DNA of 64,000 nt from Caprimulgus europaeus (GCA_907165065.1 OU015539.1:19126816-19190815); one strand, 5' to 3'; counted from the stretch's first letter, positions 23,801 through 35,407 are shown. The notes: generated by a model not told the origin, from the sequence alone. Program-made: numbers and translations.

Positions 23801-26800
23801 CATGACTCCACTGGGAGACAGCACATGTCCTGCCATCAGGGCAGGGCGAGGGGGCCCAGCTACAGGAGAAGTGGAGGCTTCAAAGACCAAGCAGGAGCTC
23901 AAGAGCTGCCCTCTCTGTCAGAGGCTCTGACTCCCCTTCAGTTGCCTAGAAACATTTTCAGAGCATCCTCACCACAATATTGGGGAAAGCCAGCTGAAGA
24001 AAAAGTCCTTTACAACTGGAGCCTCTGTTGTCTCATCGATACAATACACACGTGCCTGGGGAACTATGTCAATGCTGCTCAGGCAGTGCAGGCTTGCAAA
24101 CACACATCATTCACAAAGGATCCACAGCACGTGCGCTTGGGTCCAATAAATGCAACTCGTGGTATCTCAGGGCTCTCTAAACACTCTGCTTCCGTGAACA
24201 TGGGCTCCCAGAGATGCAAAGCAGGGCACAACCTTCCTCCTGCCAAGCCAGCATGGACAGAGCCTTGGATGCTGGTGAGTTGGCAGGCAATGGCTTGCAG
24301 TCACCACCCTGACCCTGCACCTCTTGGGGACGTGGGACCAGCAGACCTACCTGAGCGAGCGGGGCAGGGGCCTGTGTCTCCTGCTCTCCTGGGAACAAGG
24401 CTGTGGGGATTGAAAATGGAACAAGTCTGTGATTCAGACATGGCAGTGGGACCCAGCCCCTCCTAGAAGGATGAGGGCCTGGGTCTCCTGGGCAGAGCAG
24501 GAAGGGTCTTGCTCCGCTCCAGCAGCTGGCAATGGGGACAGAGGCTCAGACAGGCACCAGTCCGTACCCGCAGCCCTACCCAACCCCACGCAGAACCGAG
24601 GGACTCTGTTCTGCAGAGTAAGTGTGGGGGCAAACCACGGCTTGCTCCTCCACCCCCATCTCCTAGGGAGGCGGCTGGCTCCTCTCAGCCACTTTCAATG
24701 GCCTCTGGGCTGGTGCACAGCCTCAGCCCAGGGCAGGAGGGGGTCTTCCAGCACAGAGCACTAGTGGGACGAGTGTGGGGACAGCAGGAGGGGAGCGGGA
24801 GAGAGAAGGGACAGCAAGAACTTACGCCCACCCATGGCTCAGAAAGAGCAAGTCTCTTGCAGCCCTCTGAAACCCCAAAGCAGCACTGCTGAGCTCAGCA
24901 CGGACCATCCCCACCACACCATGCAATGGGGACAGTGGGATCCCGCAGCTGGGCAGACCGCTCTGGCAATGGGCAGTCAAAGCCTGGGCAGCATTCACAT
25001 GGCCAAAGGTGATGATGCAGCTCCTGCCTTGCTGGTTTGGTTTGGTTTGGTTTGGTTTGGTTTGGTTTGGTTTGGTTTGGTTTGGTTTGGTTTGGTTTGG
25101 TTTTTTTTGGCGGGGCAGGGGGACCCTCTCTGCATACTGCTGTCCAAATTGTGCAAGCACAGGAAACACACCCGGGACGCTGGCGTGTCCAGAGGGATCC
25201 CCCTTTGCAGCATCCGACGAGCGAGCTGAGGGTTGTTTTGCGGTGCTGAGCCAAGGGACTGGCTGCCTGCGTGGGCACAGAGACACGAGTGATGCACAGT
25301 GGCGTCACAGCTCAGGGAGCGGTGCACAGACATTCTCCTGCTTGGCATTTGTTTCAGTTTAAAGCTGGGCTGTCTCACTGTGATCAAACAGGCAAAGCCT
25401 GATGATCCTTCGGAGCTGCCTTCCCTCCCAGTGACAGAGGTCCCACAGCAAAGTGATCACTGCTGGCTACCAGCCCTCCTCGTTCCCCCATCTCACTCAC
25501 TTCCCACAGGACATCTCGCCCTTGGAGGAGGCCCAAAAGGCGAAGGAGGCCTTACCCGGACCCGCCTGCGCTCGCTGCCTTGTCCTGCAGGGCAGCTGCC
25601 TGCTGCTGGGCTCCCGTGGAGGCGGCTGGCGGGCTGCAAGCAAAAAGCATCCTATGCAGGAGAGCCGAGGAAGGGATGAAAGACAAATCCTTTCCCCCAA
25701 CACCACTTGCTGCCTCGCAGGTCAAAGCCTCTGTCCTGATCAGCTGCGGCAGGATTCAGCCTTTTGGCTGCAGAGGGAGCAAAGACACCTCAACACCTCC
25801 ATCACCAGTGTTCCTCCTTGTGCAGCTACCTCTTTCCCCTGGCAGCTAACAGACCCCTGCCCACCACACATGGCTCTTTGGCTGCTCTTCACTTCTGTGT
25901 CCCATTCAAACGGCACAAGTCTGAACCTGTGTCCGTGTAAACTCAACTGGAGGAGGTTGGTTTGCCTGCAACGAGGAGGAACAAAGGGGAATGAAGGCAG
26001 GATCGAGGAGCACAGCGGGGGAGCTCGTGGGGGTGTGCTGATCCAGGACAGCCCCGTGGGACCCGGGGCAGTGTGTGCAACCTTGGCTGCAACTGCAAGG
26101 AGAACCCAGAGGTGTGATGGGACTGCGGGCTGGATCAGTGGGATAAAGTCCCACTTTATTACCCCAACATGAGACAAGACAGCGCTTAAAATGAATTTTT
26201 TACATCTGAGGCGAGGGTTTCAGAGAAGTCCTGCAGGAGCAGCGATACGTGGAGCAGACGGAAGCGCTGTGGCCATCAACCATGCCTTTACCTGATGGGA
26301 GAGTGGGGATCCAGCCCTTCCCCTGGGGCCTTCCAGGGCTTGACACTTGTCTCCTGGGCCTTTGCCTGCGCTTGGGCTTTCTTGCGGGACAAGGCAGCGC
26401 TCAGCCAGTCCTCCTCCTCCCGGGGGTCGGCTTTAGCCACTGCCTCCTCTGCAGCCAGGAGCTGCCTGGCGGGGCTGGACTGCCCGGCTGTGGCAGGGCT
26501 GGGGTATCTCACTGCGGGACTGGCCTTCGCTGCACACGGCGGCTCCGAATCCATCACATCATCTTCCAAACCCAACCAGTCACCTGCAGCTCTGCTGCCC
26601 CGCACAGGTCTCCGGCTGGCTGGAGCAGGAGGTTTGGAGCGGGACTCCGGTTTTGGGTCGCTGCTGTTCTCAGCGGAAAACCTGCTGGAGTAGAAGCAGT
26701 CGCGTACCTGCCAGCGAGGGGACGCGGGGAACCCTGCCTGCTCCGCCGCAGGGGCGGCACGGCTGGAGCAGCAGACACACACAGAGCACCGTACCTCACT

Positions 26801-28034
26801 GCCTGCCTTCTTGACAACTGGCCCTTGGACATGGAGGCCACCGTGGGCTGGTATTCTCCAAAGACAAAATCCTCCTTGTCCCAGCCCTCTTCCTTCTCTG
26901 TTCAGACAAGCAGCCTGGAGTCAGCACCAAGAGGAGCAGCTGGCTGCAAAGGCACCAGCCCTCCTCCTCCCATGCATTTCCCACTGGGATTGCTGCCTCT
27001 GGGAAAACACAGCTGGAAACAACTTCCCTGGAAAGCCACGGGATTGGTGAGCTCGCCAAAAAAAGCTCACAATTTCAGTAGGGATTGCTCTTTTGAAATC
27101 CCCCAAGAATAAAGGTTTGGTCTCAAGCATCACGAGCGTGAGGTCTTCCTTGCTGCTCTGGAGAGAACTGCCAGGACTTGATCCACAATTTTGTGGATAG
27201 AAGACCTGGCTTCACTTAGTCAGGAGTGGGATATCTTTAGCAGGTGAGTCAGCTGCTTTCTATTCAGGCACTGGCCACAAGCAGCACTTAATCTGTGAGC
27301 TCTCACCCTCTCGGAGCCCTGGGCAACCCCAAAAGCACTGCTTCAGTATCCGGGGCTGCAGGAGGTCTCTAAACAAGCAGGTGGGGAGTAGGTGAGGGGA
27401 AGAACAGAGATCAATGCATCTATTCTCCCCTGGATTTGGGAAAGCCCACAAGAAAGGAATACAGAGCCCCAAGAAGCAAATCCACTTGATGGGAGAGGCA
27501 GTCTCTGGTTCAGGAATGACACGATGCACTCAACTGCATCTTTCAGATGAGAACCATGAAATTTTTCAGTAGCCAGGACTGTCACCTTACCCCAATGTCC
27601 CCTCTCCTCTGTCCCAAGCATTCCCAGCAGATCAAAGCACCTATGGACAGCAAAAGGAAAGCACACAAGCGTACATACCTCTCCAGCCTGTCTTGGGTTT
27701 TGTAGCCTATGGAGAAAGACAAATTCCCTTGTCAGAAAACAAAGCAAGTCCGACCTGGACTTTCTCAAAACACTAAAGCCAGAGGCAGGTTTCCCTCCCA
27801 CAAGCAACAGCAAAGCCTTCCTCTCGCACAGGCTGTTTGGGAAATGGCGCGTGAAACCCAGGGGAACCACAGAAATATTGACAACTGTTGAGGCACCGGT
27901 GAGCACAGCCCCTCCTGACTGCCAGCTGGGCAGAAGCCTCAGCCCTCGGGATCACTTCTGCCTCCAAAGACAAGTGCCGGAGCATCAAATTTGGATTTCC
28001 CAGGCCTTCCTTCATACCACACCACACTCACCAT
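17806..28034 (-). CDS. FBF1: FBF1 copy 1, missing N-terminal exons
   Basis: Fas-binding factor 1, a coiled-coil protein of centriole distal appendages needed for ciliary gating. Coding exons, 5' to 3': 28032-28034 (ATG ends the exon), 27679-27706, 26795-26897, 26292-26681, 25556-25633, 24351-24388, 23539-23577, 23313-23447, 23017-23111, 22281-22553, 21675-21773, 21231-21367, 20813-20931, 20559-20681, 19995-20165, 19325-19501, 19035-19167, 18254-18378, 17806-17889. All borders are GT-AG and phases agree except 25556/24388, where an exon of length 3n+2 seems to be missed. The order is acidic/disordered N-terminal part, DWLGL and DWLSAALSRKK exon, then about 500 residues of coiled coil, ending FLESLKKAPYN. 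Exons corresponding to 49251-47257 of copy 2 are absent, yet exon 27679-27706 joins 26897 in frame. About 785 residues versus about 1130 in human: a shortened but possibly expressed copy. Confidence 0.8.
18405..18655 (+). mobile_element. CR1 3' fragment in FBF1 intron
   Basis: Sense CR1 tail ('GGGTTGCCCAGGGCAGTGGT', 'GGACTCGATGAGCTTAAAGG', ending in gattctgtga). It is antisense to FBF1, in the intron between exons 19035-19167 and 18254-18378. The counterpart in copy 2 is 38488-38738, so it predates the duplication. Confidence 0.85.
22382..22535 (-). repeat. FBF1: Seven-fold 21-bp coding repeat in FBF1 copy 1
   Basis: Within exon 22281-22553 a 21-bp unit is repeated about seven times, encoding alternating EESCRQR and EESCKQR heptads (period 42 bp at the finer level). 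Mammalian FBF1 has one such segment (about SYQQREERL, from memory). The seven-residue period keeps the coiled-coil register. One unit here has W (KQWEES) where copy 2 has R. Confidence 0.9.
25034..25105. repeat. (GGTTT)n microsatellite
   Basis: About 14 perfect pentamers in an FBF1 intron, followed by a T run. The homologous sites carry about 3 units (45113-45130) and 2 units (50757-50770). Confidence 0.95.
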
Positions 28035-28099
28035 CGCAGGATCCCAGCCTTCCCCTGCTCCAGCCACTCTGTTCGCAGAGTCACTCGATCTCCACTTCC
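27679..28099 (-). CDS. FBF1: FBF1 start exons, copy 1
   Basis: The first coding exon (28032-28099; acceptor CAACAG, donor ATG/GTGAGT) ends exactly with the start codon in context GCGATGG. The next is a 28-nt exon (27679-27706) after 'TTTCTCCATAG' and before GTATGT. Spliced, they read MATKPKTGWR, resembling the mammalian FBF1 start (MAPKTKKG, from memory). The small exon size and separation of ATG from the rest explain why no long open frame marks the gene start. The upstream frame stays open without another ATG nearby, so the ATG choice is reasonable but not proven. Confidence 0.65.
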
Positions 28100-28434
28100 C
28101 TGTTGTGGGGGTATCTAACACCGTTGATCACGTCCACACCAACCACACCAGGTAGGAACCTGCAGGGAGAGGATTTCCCAATTTGCTGTTAAAACAAACT
28201 TCGCTCTCCTGCAGTCTGCCAGGTGGGCTCCATGCTGCTCGGACCTCTCCAAGCCCCTCTAAACAAGGCTCAATCCGAGTCTTAAAAACACCTCCCTATT
28301 CCCCAAAACAGCCTTGAGCTTCTGCAGCAGCTTCCCTGGGGAACATCACAGCGACACCGAGGAATCGCCCTGCGAAATAACCCCAGCAGGAGCAAACACC
28401 CCCCACCCTGCCCCGAGCAGAGAGCCCAAGGGGT

Positions 28435-28625
28435 GGCTCCTGCTCCGCCCAAAGCCTGGAAAACCCTCTCTGGTGGGAACGTCTCCATCTCTGGAGATGT
28501 CCCAAACCCGCCTGTACCTGTTCCCGGGGGATCTACTCGAGGTGACCCTGCTCTAGGAGGGGGGTTGGACTCCATGATCCTCAGAGGTCCCTTCCAACCC
28601 CGACTGAGCCGCGATTCTGTGAAAC
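28435..28625 (+). mobile_element. CR1 3' tail next to FBF1 promoter
   Basis: Sense CR1 end with 'GGGGGTTGGACTCCATGATC' and 'AGGTCCCTTCCAACCCCGAC', ending in gattctgtga. It lies between the FBF1 start exon and the CpG island. Duplicated at 54104-54295. Confidence 0.85.
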
Positions 28626-28699
28626 CCCCAGGGGCCTGGCGGGGAGGGGAAACGGGGGAAGGAAACCTCCTATCTTGGGGCCGGAGCACTCCAGGGAGG

Positions 28700-29150
28700 T
28701 TCGCCTGGGAGCTCCTGCTGGGTCCCCACATTCCTTCTGGCAACGGCCCTCGGCCGAGCGGAAACCATCACTTGGCCCTCCCGAGAAGGCGAGGGCCACC
28801 AGCTCAACTGGCCTTCTTGAGGCAGGGGGGCCTGCGCCCGGCCCGGCCCGGCCCGGCCCGGCCCTGCCCGCTCCGCCCTCGCCGCCTCAGCAGCCGCCCA
28901 CAAGCTGCCGCTCCCCCGGGACAGTGGGGCCGCTTTCCCGCCTGGGAAAGTCCCGAGAAAACCCCCAGAAGAGCCTTTGCCGGCCCTTTTGGCCGCAGTT
29001 CTCCTCCCCAGCGCCGACCCACCCGCACCGGAGCCGGTCTCCGCAGCGAGTGACCGTTGGTGCGGTTGCAGCTCGTGTCAATCTGCCGCCGGAGCTGCCG
29101 GCTCCGCGCGAAGGGCTCTTCCCTCAGCACTCGGTGCTCTGCAAGAGCTG
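28700..29150 (-). promoter_or_regulatory. FBF1: FBF1 CpG-island promoter, copy 1
   Basis: GC- and CpG-rich block 0.7-1.1 kb upstream of the start codon, the only CpG island near the gene start. It includes a ggccc pentamer array (28835-28866, 5 units). No TATA box is obvious. A non-coding first exon is expected here, but its donor was not identified. Assignment to FBF1 is positional. Confidence 0.55.
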
Positions 29151-30863
29151 GGGAGCTTCCCAGGGCCATTACTGACACCGAAACCACTTCTGCTCCAGCG
29201 GAACAGGCTCAGCCCCTGCGGACATGGCACCACCGCATTCTGGCACAGGGCGGACGAGTTCTGACCGGGATGCAGGGCCACCAGACAGCCTTTAAACGCT
29301 GTTTCCTGCCCACAAGACACGGCAAGTCATCCCCGGTGGTGGCATTCAGGTGGGACCACCAACAGTAGCAAGATGGGAAAAGAAATGAACAACATCCTCC
29401 CCAACAGCATGTGCCACTGCATCACCATCTACTCCAAAAAAACCCCAACCCCAAGCCAAACAAACAACCCACCAAAAACCCCACCAAAAACCAGAGGGAA
29501 ACCATTTTAAAGAAGTAGCTTCTATGAATTACAGCTTCTGCTGCCTAACACCGTTATTAACCCTTTGCTGTTGGACTGGGCTGGCTGCCCTAGAACGCTG
29601 CGGAGCAAAGCCAGAAAGCTCAGACTACAAATAAGACCAAAATCCAACTCGTTTGAGGTCCACTTCAGCCACCTCTTTAAATGACACCCACAGAAGGCAA
29701 CGCATGAAAGAAAGACATTTTGTCCCAAACCATGTTTCTCCCATTTATTAAATCTGTACATACAGGTAGCTAGTGTTGTTCTCATTGAACAGATTTTGAG
29801 CCTGCATCATCCCTCCCTGGGTCAGAGTTTGCTCTGTTGAATCAAGAGAAGGCAAAGCCCTTTGCCTCCTCTGGTGTCCTGAACAGCACTGCTTCCATTC
29901 ATCAGCCAAAAGGCAAGTTTGATTATTTTTATTTCAAGTTCAACATTTCTTTCTGTTCAGCTACTCCGTGTGGAGCCAAACACTGTGTCTGACCATTGTT
30001 AGTGCCAGGAAAAACTCCTCCGTAGACACCGATCCAAAAGTAAGGGACTTCAACAGGTACCAAAGCTGTCGCAGAACCAGCTTCTCAGATGTTGCCTCCG
30101 AGCTGCAGGACTGGGGTTTATGCTGAAGCTTTTTACCATTTTAAGCTCAAAGTTGCTCTGGTCTGTTGCAAAGAGAGGTTTCCTCGTTACCAGGCAGTTA
30201 TTTGTGTTGAAAAACAGCAATGATTTCACTGGGCATCAGGAGTTTCTGTGAAAAGCTCAATCTCTCATCTGTTCAAGCCAGACAGCACACTGCAAGTCCC
30301 AAGTCAATGTTAGATGGGACCTGCAGCACCCTGGTACCCCTTTTTTATCAGGAAAAAGGTTTTCTGCATTAGGAAGGAAGAAAACTCAAAAAATTCTCAA
30401 GCTATTTGTGTTTTTATTAGAAATATGCAGGTTCACCTGTGCTGGTTCGAGCAGAGGGCTGGCAGGGTGGTAGAAGCCTGGCAGCTTGAGCAACTGAAAG
30501 ATGAGGAGGATTAGGTTGCTGTTCTCCCAGGTCACTCAGTAAATGTCCACAGACAGCATCCCTCAAGTACTCATGTACCGTTAGCTAAATCAGACCTGCC
30601 CAACTTCTCCATGATGTGTGAGACTGTCCCCTATCCCCTGTGGGACACACACTCCCTGGTGGCCTCCCACAACCCAGCATCCGATGACCACACAGGGCCT
30701 GCCCCAAGGTGTGGTTCCACCTGGTGACCCAGCACATGGGAGCAGTGACCCAGTGCGTGAGACCGTGTGTGGCCAGCCAGGAGATGCCTGGAGATACCTC
30801 CAGCTGCAGCTCTCTGCTGAGGCACAGAGAAAACAAGGCAGAGCTTTTCCTCCAGCCAAGGTT
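29151..30863. other. Intergenic stretch, copy 1
   Basis: No exon recognised. It holds an A/C-rich tract near 29430-29500, a minus-strand AATAAA near 29743-29748 that could end an upstream transcript, and the second occurrence of the 35-bp shared sequence (30317-30351). Confidence 0.45.
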
Positions 30864-31120
30864 TCATAGAATCACAGAATCCCAGACTGATTTGGGTTGG
30901 AAGGGACCTGAAAGCTCATCCAGTCCCAACCCTCCTGCCAGCAGCAGGGACACCTTCCACTAGACCAGGTTGCTCAAAGCCTCATCCAACCTGGCCGAGA
31001 ACACTTCCAGGGAGGGGGCATCCACAACTTCCTTGGGGAACCTGTTCCATTATCTGACCACCCTCACAGTGAAGAATTTCTTCCTAATATCTAATCTAAG
31101 TTTCCAAACTTACCATGTCC
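30864..31120 (-). mobile_element. CR1 3' fragment
   Basis: Antisense CR1: begins 'catagaatcacagaatccca', then 'tttgggttggaagggacct', and reaches the 'ccctcacagtgaagaatttc' region of the 3' part. Copy at 56552-56808 with nearly no differences. Confidence 0.92.
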
Positions 31121-32659
31121 AGGGTAGAAATCCCACCTCTCCCTTTGGGCAGTGCTGCCTGGTTTGTTATGGGTCACCATTGAAATTCTCAACCCAGGAG
31201 TGAAGCTCAGCCACACGGCTCCGAGGAGGGGTCCAGGCAACAGTCACCTCCAACCCATGCAAGGATGTTCTCCCCTTATCCACCAGGCAGCTTCAGCTTC
31301 AGCAGAAGCAAGGCTTGCAACCATCTTGCCTCTCTAGAGAAAGCAAGTGGAGATGTCTGATCCACCTCCTTTGCCTGCTGTGTCTCTACACACTCTGTTG
31401 CTGCCATCTTACTCATCTCCTGCCTGAGAGGGACAGCCTCGATCTCTCACTCCGTCCCTGGGGCAATGCATTCAGCTTTCCATACTCTTTTGTTTCTCAG
31501 AGGATCTTTTTCCCACCGATTTAACCAATCACCTTCTGAACACAACATTTGTATTTTGGCCTCAAACATCTGACAGCAATAAAGCAGCGTTAAAACTATG
31601 CACAGGGAGGAAAAAAGTACCTCCTTTTGCTTATTTGCGGGTGAGGATGTTGGATTATTTCATTTGGTGCCACCTAGTTGAGAAACAGTGGGTGGCAACC
31701 ATCTATTCACAGTCTTCATCCTTTCCCAGGAGATGTAATACTCTGCTGTAAAAACAATTTAAAATACTCTCTAACACTCATCTCTGGGCATCCTTCCTGC
31801 CCCTTGCATGTTTTCCAGTCCCACTGGCTCCTGTCTGGAGAAGACAAGAACTGCAGTGGTGTTCAATGAACAAACCAAGTAGAAGGATCTTAGTCCCAGC
31901 CTCCCAAAGTAACCCCTGCATGGGTCCAACCTACAGACCCACTGCGAGGCAGGAAGGGTGGAGGCTCAATTTCCCACTGTCATGGTGCCTTCCTGGCTTC
32001 TACATTTCCCAGTCACTGAGCACAGTAAAAACCACCAAGATCTGCCAGATCATCAGTAGGACACTGCAAGGTGCCCAATAGTCACCAGGAGAAGCCAGAT
32101 AGCTGGAAAGGGAAAGAGACTATTCCAGTATGTGATGAATTCATGAAAAAAGCCAGAAAGGAAAGTAATCTTTTGATTCAGAAGATAAATACCATGTTGG
32201 TGGGGTTTTTTTGCTGTTTCAACCATCTACTGCAACTGCAATTAGCAGTTGGTTGTAGCAACTACAGGCTCACGAAGGAGTTACTGTGCCTCAAAGAGAT
32301 TATTGATAAAGATAACACACCTGAGAATAACATTGCTTTCCCTTGACTCTCATCCAGTTCAAATATTTGCTGCCAAGTCAGCTGAAGGAAAGTGCAGTCA
32401 GATGGTTGCTCTGATTTCCCTCCAGCGCCTCTGTATCCTCAGCTGGGTGCTTGCTCCGGTGTCACTGCAAGGAGAAAACCAGCGAGGGAGCCCAGCCCAG
32501 CGGCTGCCGCTCCGCAGTGAAGGACTGGAAATAACAACACTTCTCTGGGGTCGTTTCTTAACTTGTGTTATCAACCCTAACCCCAGAGAGCTGTTCTGCT
32601 GGTACTGTCTGGGGCTTGGCATCTCCTGTCTCCTGGCCTGGTTGTAGCCCATACCTAGA
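31121..32659. other. No gene recognised
   Basis: Unique sequence between CR1 fragments, repeated at 56809-58347. No conserved exon was found. Confidence 0.4.
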
Positions 32660-32885
32660 GTAACCTCAACATCTAGTGCTGACCTCCCTCTCTCCTACCT
32701 GGATCTATTGTGTCCAGTTCTGGGCCCCCCAGTTCAAGGACAGGGAATTGCTTGAGAGAGTCCAGCACAGAGCCACCAAGATGATGAAGGGAGTGGAGCA
32801 TCTCCCTGATGAGGAAAGGCTGAGGGAGCTGGGCCTCTTTAGCTTGGAGAAGAGGAGGCTGAGGAGTGACCTCACACAGAAATAG
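32660..32885 (+). mobile_element. CR1 ORF2 fragment
   Basis: Internal piece of CR1 ([41 protein letters not shown]). Both ends truncated. Copy at 58348-58573. Confidence 0.88.
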
Positions 32886-33043
32886 GGGCACAGAATAGGA
32901 ATAGAGCTAAAGGGAAAAAAAATATCAGGTACAACATCCATGTATGTAATCATCAAGAAACTAACTTTAAGTTAGAGTCCAGCCTAAATCAAGTCAGAGG
33001 GACAGATTCTGGCCTCATGAACTCCACCAAAAGACCAGTGTGC

Positions 33044-33049
33044 TTTATT
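33044..33049 (-). terminator. Polyadenylation signal of upstream gene
   Basis: AATAAA on the minus strand about 100 bp beyond the stop codon of the exon at 33147-33320. Duplicated at 58732-58737. Confidence 0.5.
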
Positions 33050-33146
33050 ATTCTTGATAAAATTGTACTTAATTTACATCAATGAAATGGAGCTGACAGA
33101 GGAACGGCATGGAGGAGTACAGCCCCCAGCAGAAACACGCCTCGGG

Positions 33147-33320
33147 CTAGGGGAACGCAAGGGGTGGGAGCAGAAAGGAGGCTGGTACTACCATACCCAT
33201 ATCAATGCTGATGCCTCGCTCAAAAGCTGCAAAAAATTGCTCTCCCTCAAACATCTCCACCATGTCAGATGGCTCAGGGCCTCGGTAGCGGTCCTGCAGC
33301 TTCTTCAGCACCGGGTCAAC
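33147..33320 (-). CDS. Last exon of an unidentified gene, copy 1
   Basis: After a good acceptor (TTGCCAG) the exon reads VDPVLKKLQDRYRG, then DMVEMFEGEQFFAAFERG and ISIDMG. It has charged, conserved-looking composition unlike the chance frames around it. It either ends as the terminal exon at a stop at 33147, followed by AATAAA at 33044-33049, or is spliced at GATATGG/GTATGG (33197). I do not recognise the protein. It is upstream of FBF1 on the same strand, so it would be the 3' end of FBF1's upstream neighbour. The other exons of this gene lie beyond the duplicated unit, so this copy is only a gene fragment unless unit 3 is followed by the complete gene. Confidence 0.55.
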   Translation of the reverse strand, partial: VDPVLKKLQDRYRGPEPSDMVEMFEGEQFFAAFERGISIDMGMVVPASFLLPPLAFP

Positions 33321-33999
33321 CTGGCAAGGATGACAACACAGGGCTCTGTGCTTGGTCTGAAGCATGGCTCTCCCCCGAATCATGTTCCCACACCCACGAT
33401 GTTCCTTCCACTCACCTTCAAGGTTTTACATGGAAAAGCCCATTTGAAATGGAAACGATGTAAACAAACAAACACCCACCCGCTCCTCTCCCAGGCAGAT
33501 TCCCTGCAGAGGAGGAAGGGGAGCTTTGTGGATTCCCTATTTCTCTTCTCAAGTAAGAAGCAGAAAAGCCTGTGTGGACTAACAAAGACAGGCCAATCCC
33601 AAAGCTGCCAATAAAAAAGCAATTCCAGCAGTCTCTATTTTTTTAACAGGTCAACAACCTTGAAAGCCAGGGAGGGATTTACTTGCTGCTTTATCCCCCT
33701 CACACTACACCATCACAAGACATTTTCCCAACAAAAAGCCACATGCTGCAGCAGTGCACAGCTGAGGACACCAGAGAGCTCATTGTGGCTCTGCAGCCTG
33801 TGATCACACTGTGAGACCTGGGGTCTCAGCAGCACAGCAAGAGTCAGCCTAGAGCTGAGCTGTCTATTCCTCTTTCTATCTCTACCAGTAAACCTTCTCT
33901 CTCAGACCTTATCCACCTCTGGCAGGAATACGGACACCCTCGAACCCCGATCTCCATGTGAGTGCCACTGCTGTCCCCTCTGGAAACAATCTGACAACT

Positions 34000-34605
34000 G
34001 TGTCCTGGGCTGCACCCAGAGCAGCGTGGGCAGCAGGGCCAGGGAGGGGATTCTGCCCCTCTGCTCCGCTCTCCTGAGACCCCACGTGCAGTGCTGCCTC
34101 CAGTGCTGGGGCCACCAACAGCACAAGGACATGGAGCTACTGGAGCCAGTCCAGAGGAGGCCACGAGGATGATGCCAGGGCTGGAGCAGCTCTGCTGTGA
34201 GGACAGGCTGAGAGAGTTGGGGCTGTTCAGCCTGGAGAAGAGAAGGCTCTGGGGAGACCTTCTAGTGGCCTCCCAGTACCTGAAGGGGCTCCAGGAAGGC
34301 TGGGGAGGGATTTTTTATAAGGGCAGGGAGTGACAGAACAAGGAGTGATGGCTCTAAGCTGGCAGAGGGGAGGTTTAGATGAGATGTGAGGAAGAAATTA
34401 TTTGGTGTGAGGGTGGTGAGACAGTGTCCCAGGTTGGCCAGAGAAGCTGTGGCTGCTCCTCCCTGGAAGTGTTCTCAGCCAGGTTGGATGAGGCTTTGAG
34501 CAACCTGGTCTAGTGGAAGGTGTCCCTGCTGATGGCAGGGGGGTTGGGACTGGATGAGCTTTCAGGTCCCTTCCAACCCAAACTGTTCAATGAGTCTATG
34601 AATTT
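34000..34605 (+). mobile_element. CR1 LINE 3' fragment
   Basis: Sense CR1 of the same subfamily as 515-1315, complete to the 3' tail ('AGGTCCCTTCCAACCCAAAC' near 34563-34585). The counterpart at 59688-60290 has a locally different middle (60030-60130), which looks like the 515-1315 element there. Confidence 0.92.
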
Positions 34606-35407
34606 TAGCCCAGAATCCAAGATACAAAGAACCCTTACAGATGTTTGATCCCAGGGGCCACTTCAAAACAGAAGAACAAATAAAGAAAAAAAAGGAACAA
34701 CCAGAGCAGAGGATGTTGCAGAGCTGGACACGCAGCCTGGTTCTGGCAGTCTGGTAACACAACCCTCACCCCTGCACTGTCTGTCCAGGTACATGCTCTA
34801 CAGACACAGCCACACACTTCTCTAACATCTGAAGCAACACGGCTGAGGGCTGGCACCCCTGGCACAGAGGTGGCAGAAGAGAAAGCAGGAGCACCTCCCA
34901 TCTCCTTCCCCTCTAATTCCACACAAAGTCAGGCAGCTTAGCTCTAAACTAACAGCATAAACCAACCTGCTGTTGCACGGAAGCACACTGAGGAGGGCTC
35001 ATCTGCTTTGTTCCACTGCTTGAACTGTGAACAGCAAGGGACAGCAGGAAGGGCACCATTTCTAACCCCCCAGCTGAAAGCACAGCAGTGTTCCTGCCTG
35101 TACTGCCCACGCCAGCCACGTGGCACATTAAATTTAATATCTCTGACTGAAGTTTAAGCCAACATGTTTCCCCTCATGTTTGTTGGATGCCAACAGCACA
35201 CACATGGCCAGTTACTGTGGCTCAGCTGATTTTAGCAGCCCAGACCTCAAAGTTCACAGGGGAGGAAATCACTGCAGGGCACCCACTGCTGGATAGAACG
35301 AGTTTTCCTTCTCCCCCCAGCTCTCAGTGAGCCAGTATCACACTATCAACACAGCAGGGTGACAGCACAGCCCAGCCACGACCCTGGGGCAGTGAACAGG
35401 ACCATTT
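34606..35407. other. No gene recognised
   Basis: Unique sequence at the right end of unit 1, duplicated at 60291-61102. No exon recognised. Confidence 0.4.

Noticed and set aside
24822-24900. Exon ending SHGWA before GTAAGT
   Set aside because: Good donor, but its phase does not join the neighbouring FBF1 exons and the required frame has a stop; left only as a candidate in a finding.
25009-25249. Frames with repeated WFGLV or NQTKP
   Set aside because: Translations of the GGTTT microsatellite in an intron.
27600-27652. A possible exon between CTGTCCATAG and GTAAGG following the FBF1 start exons
   Set aside because: Splice signals are good, but the in-phase reading (ALICWE...) has no similarity to FBF1; it may be chance.
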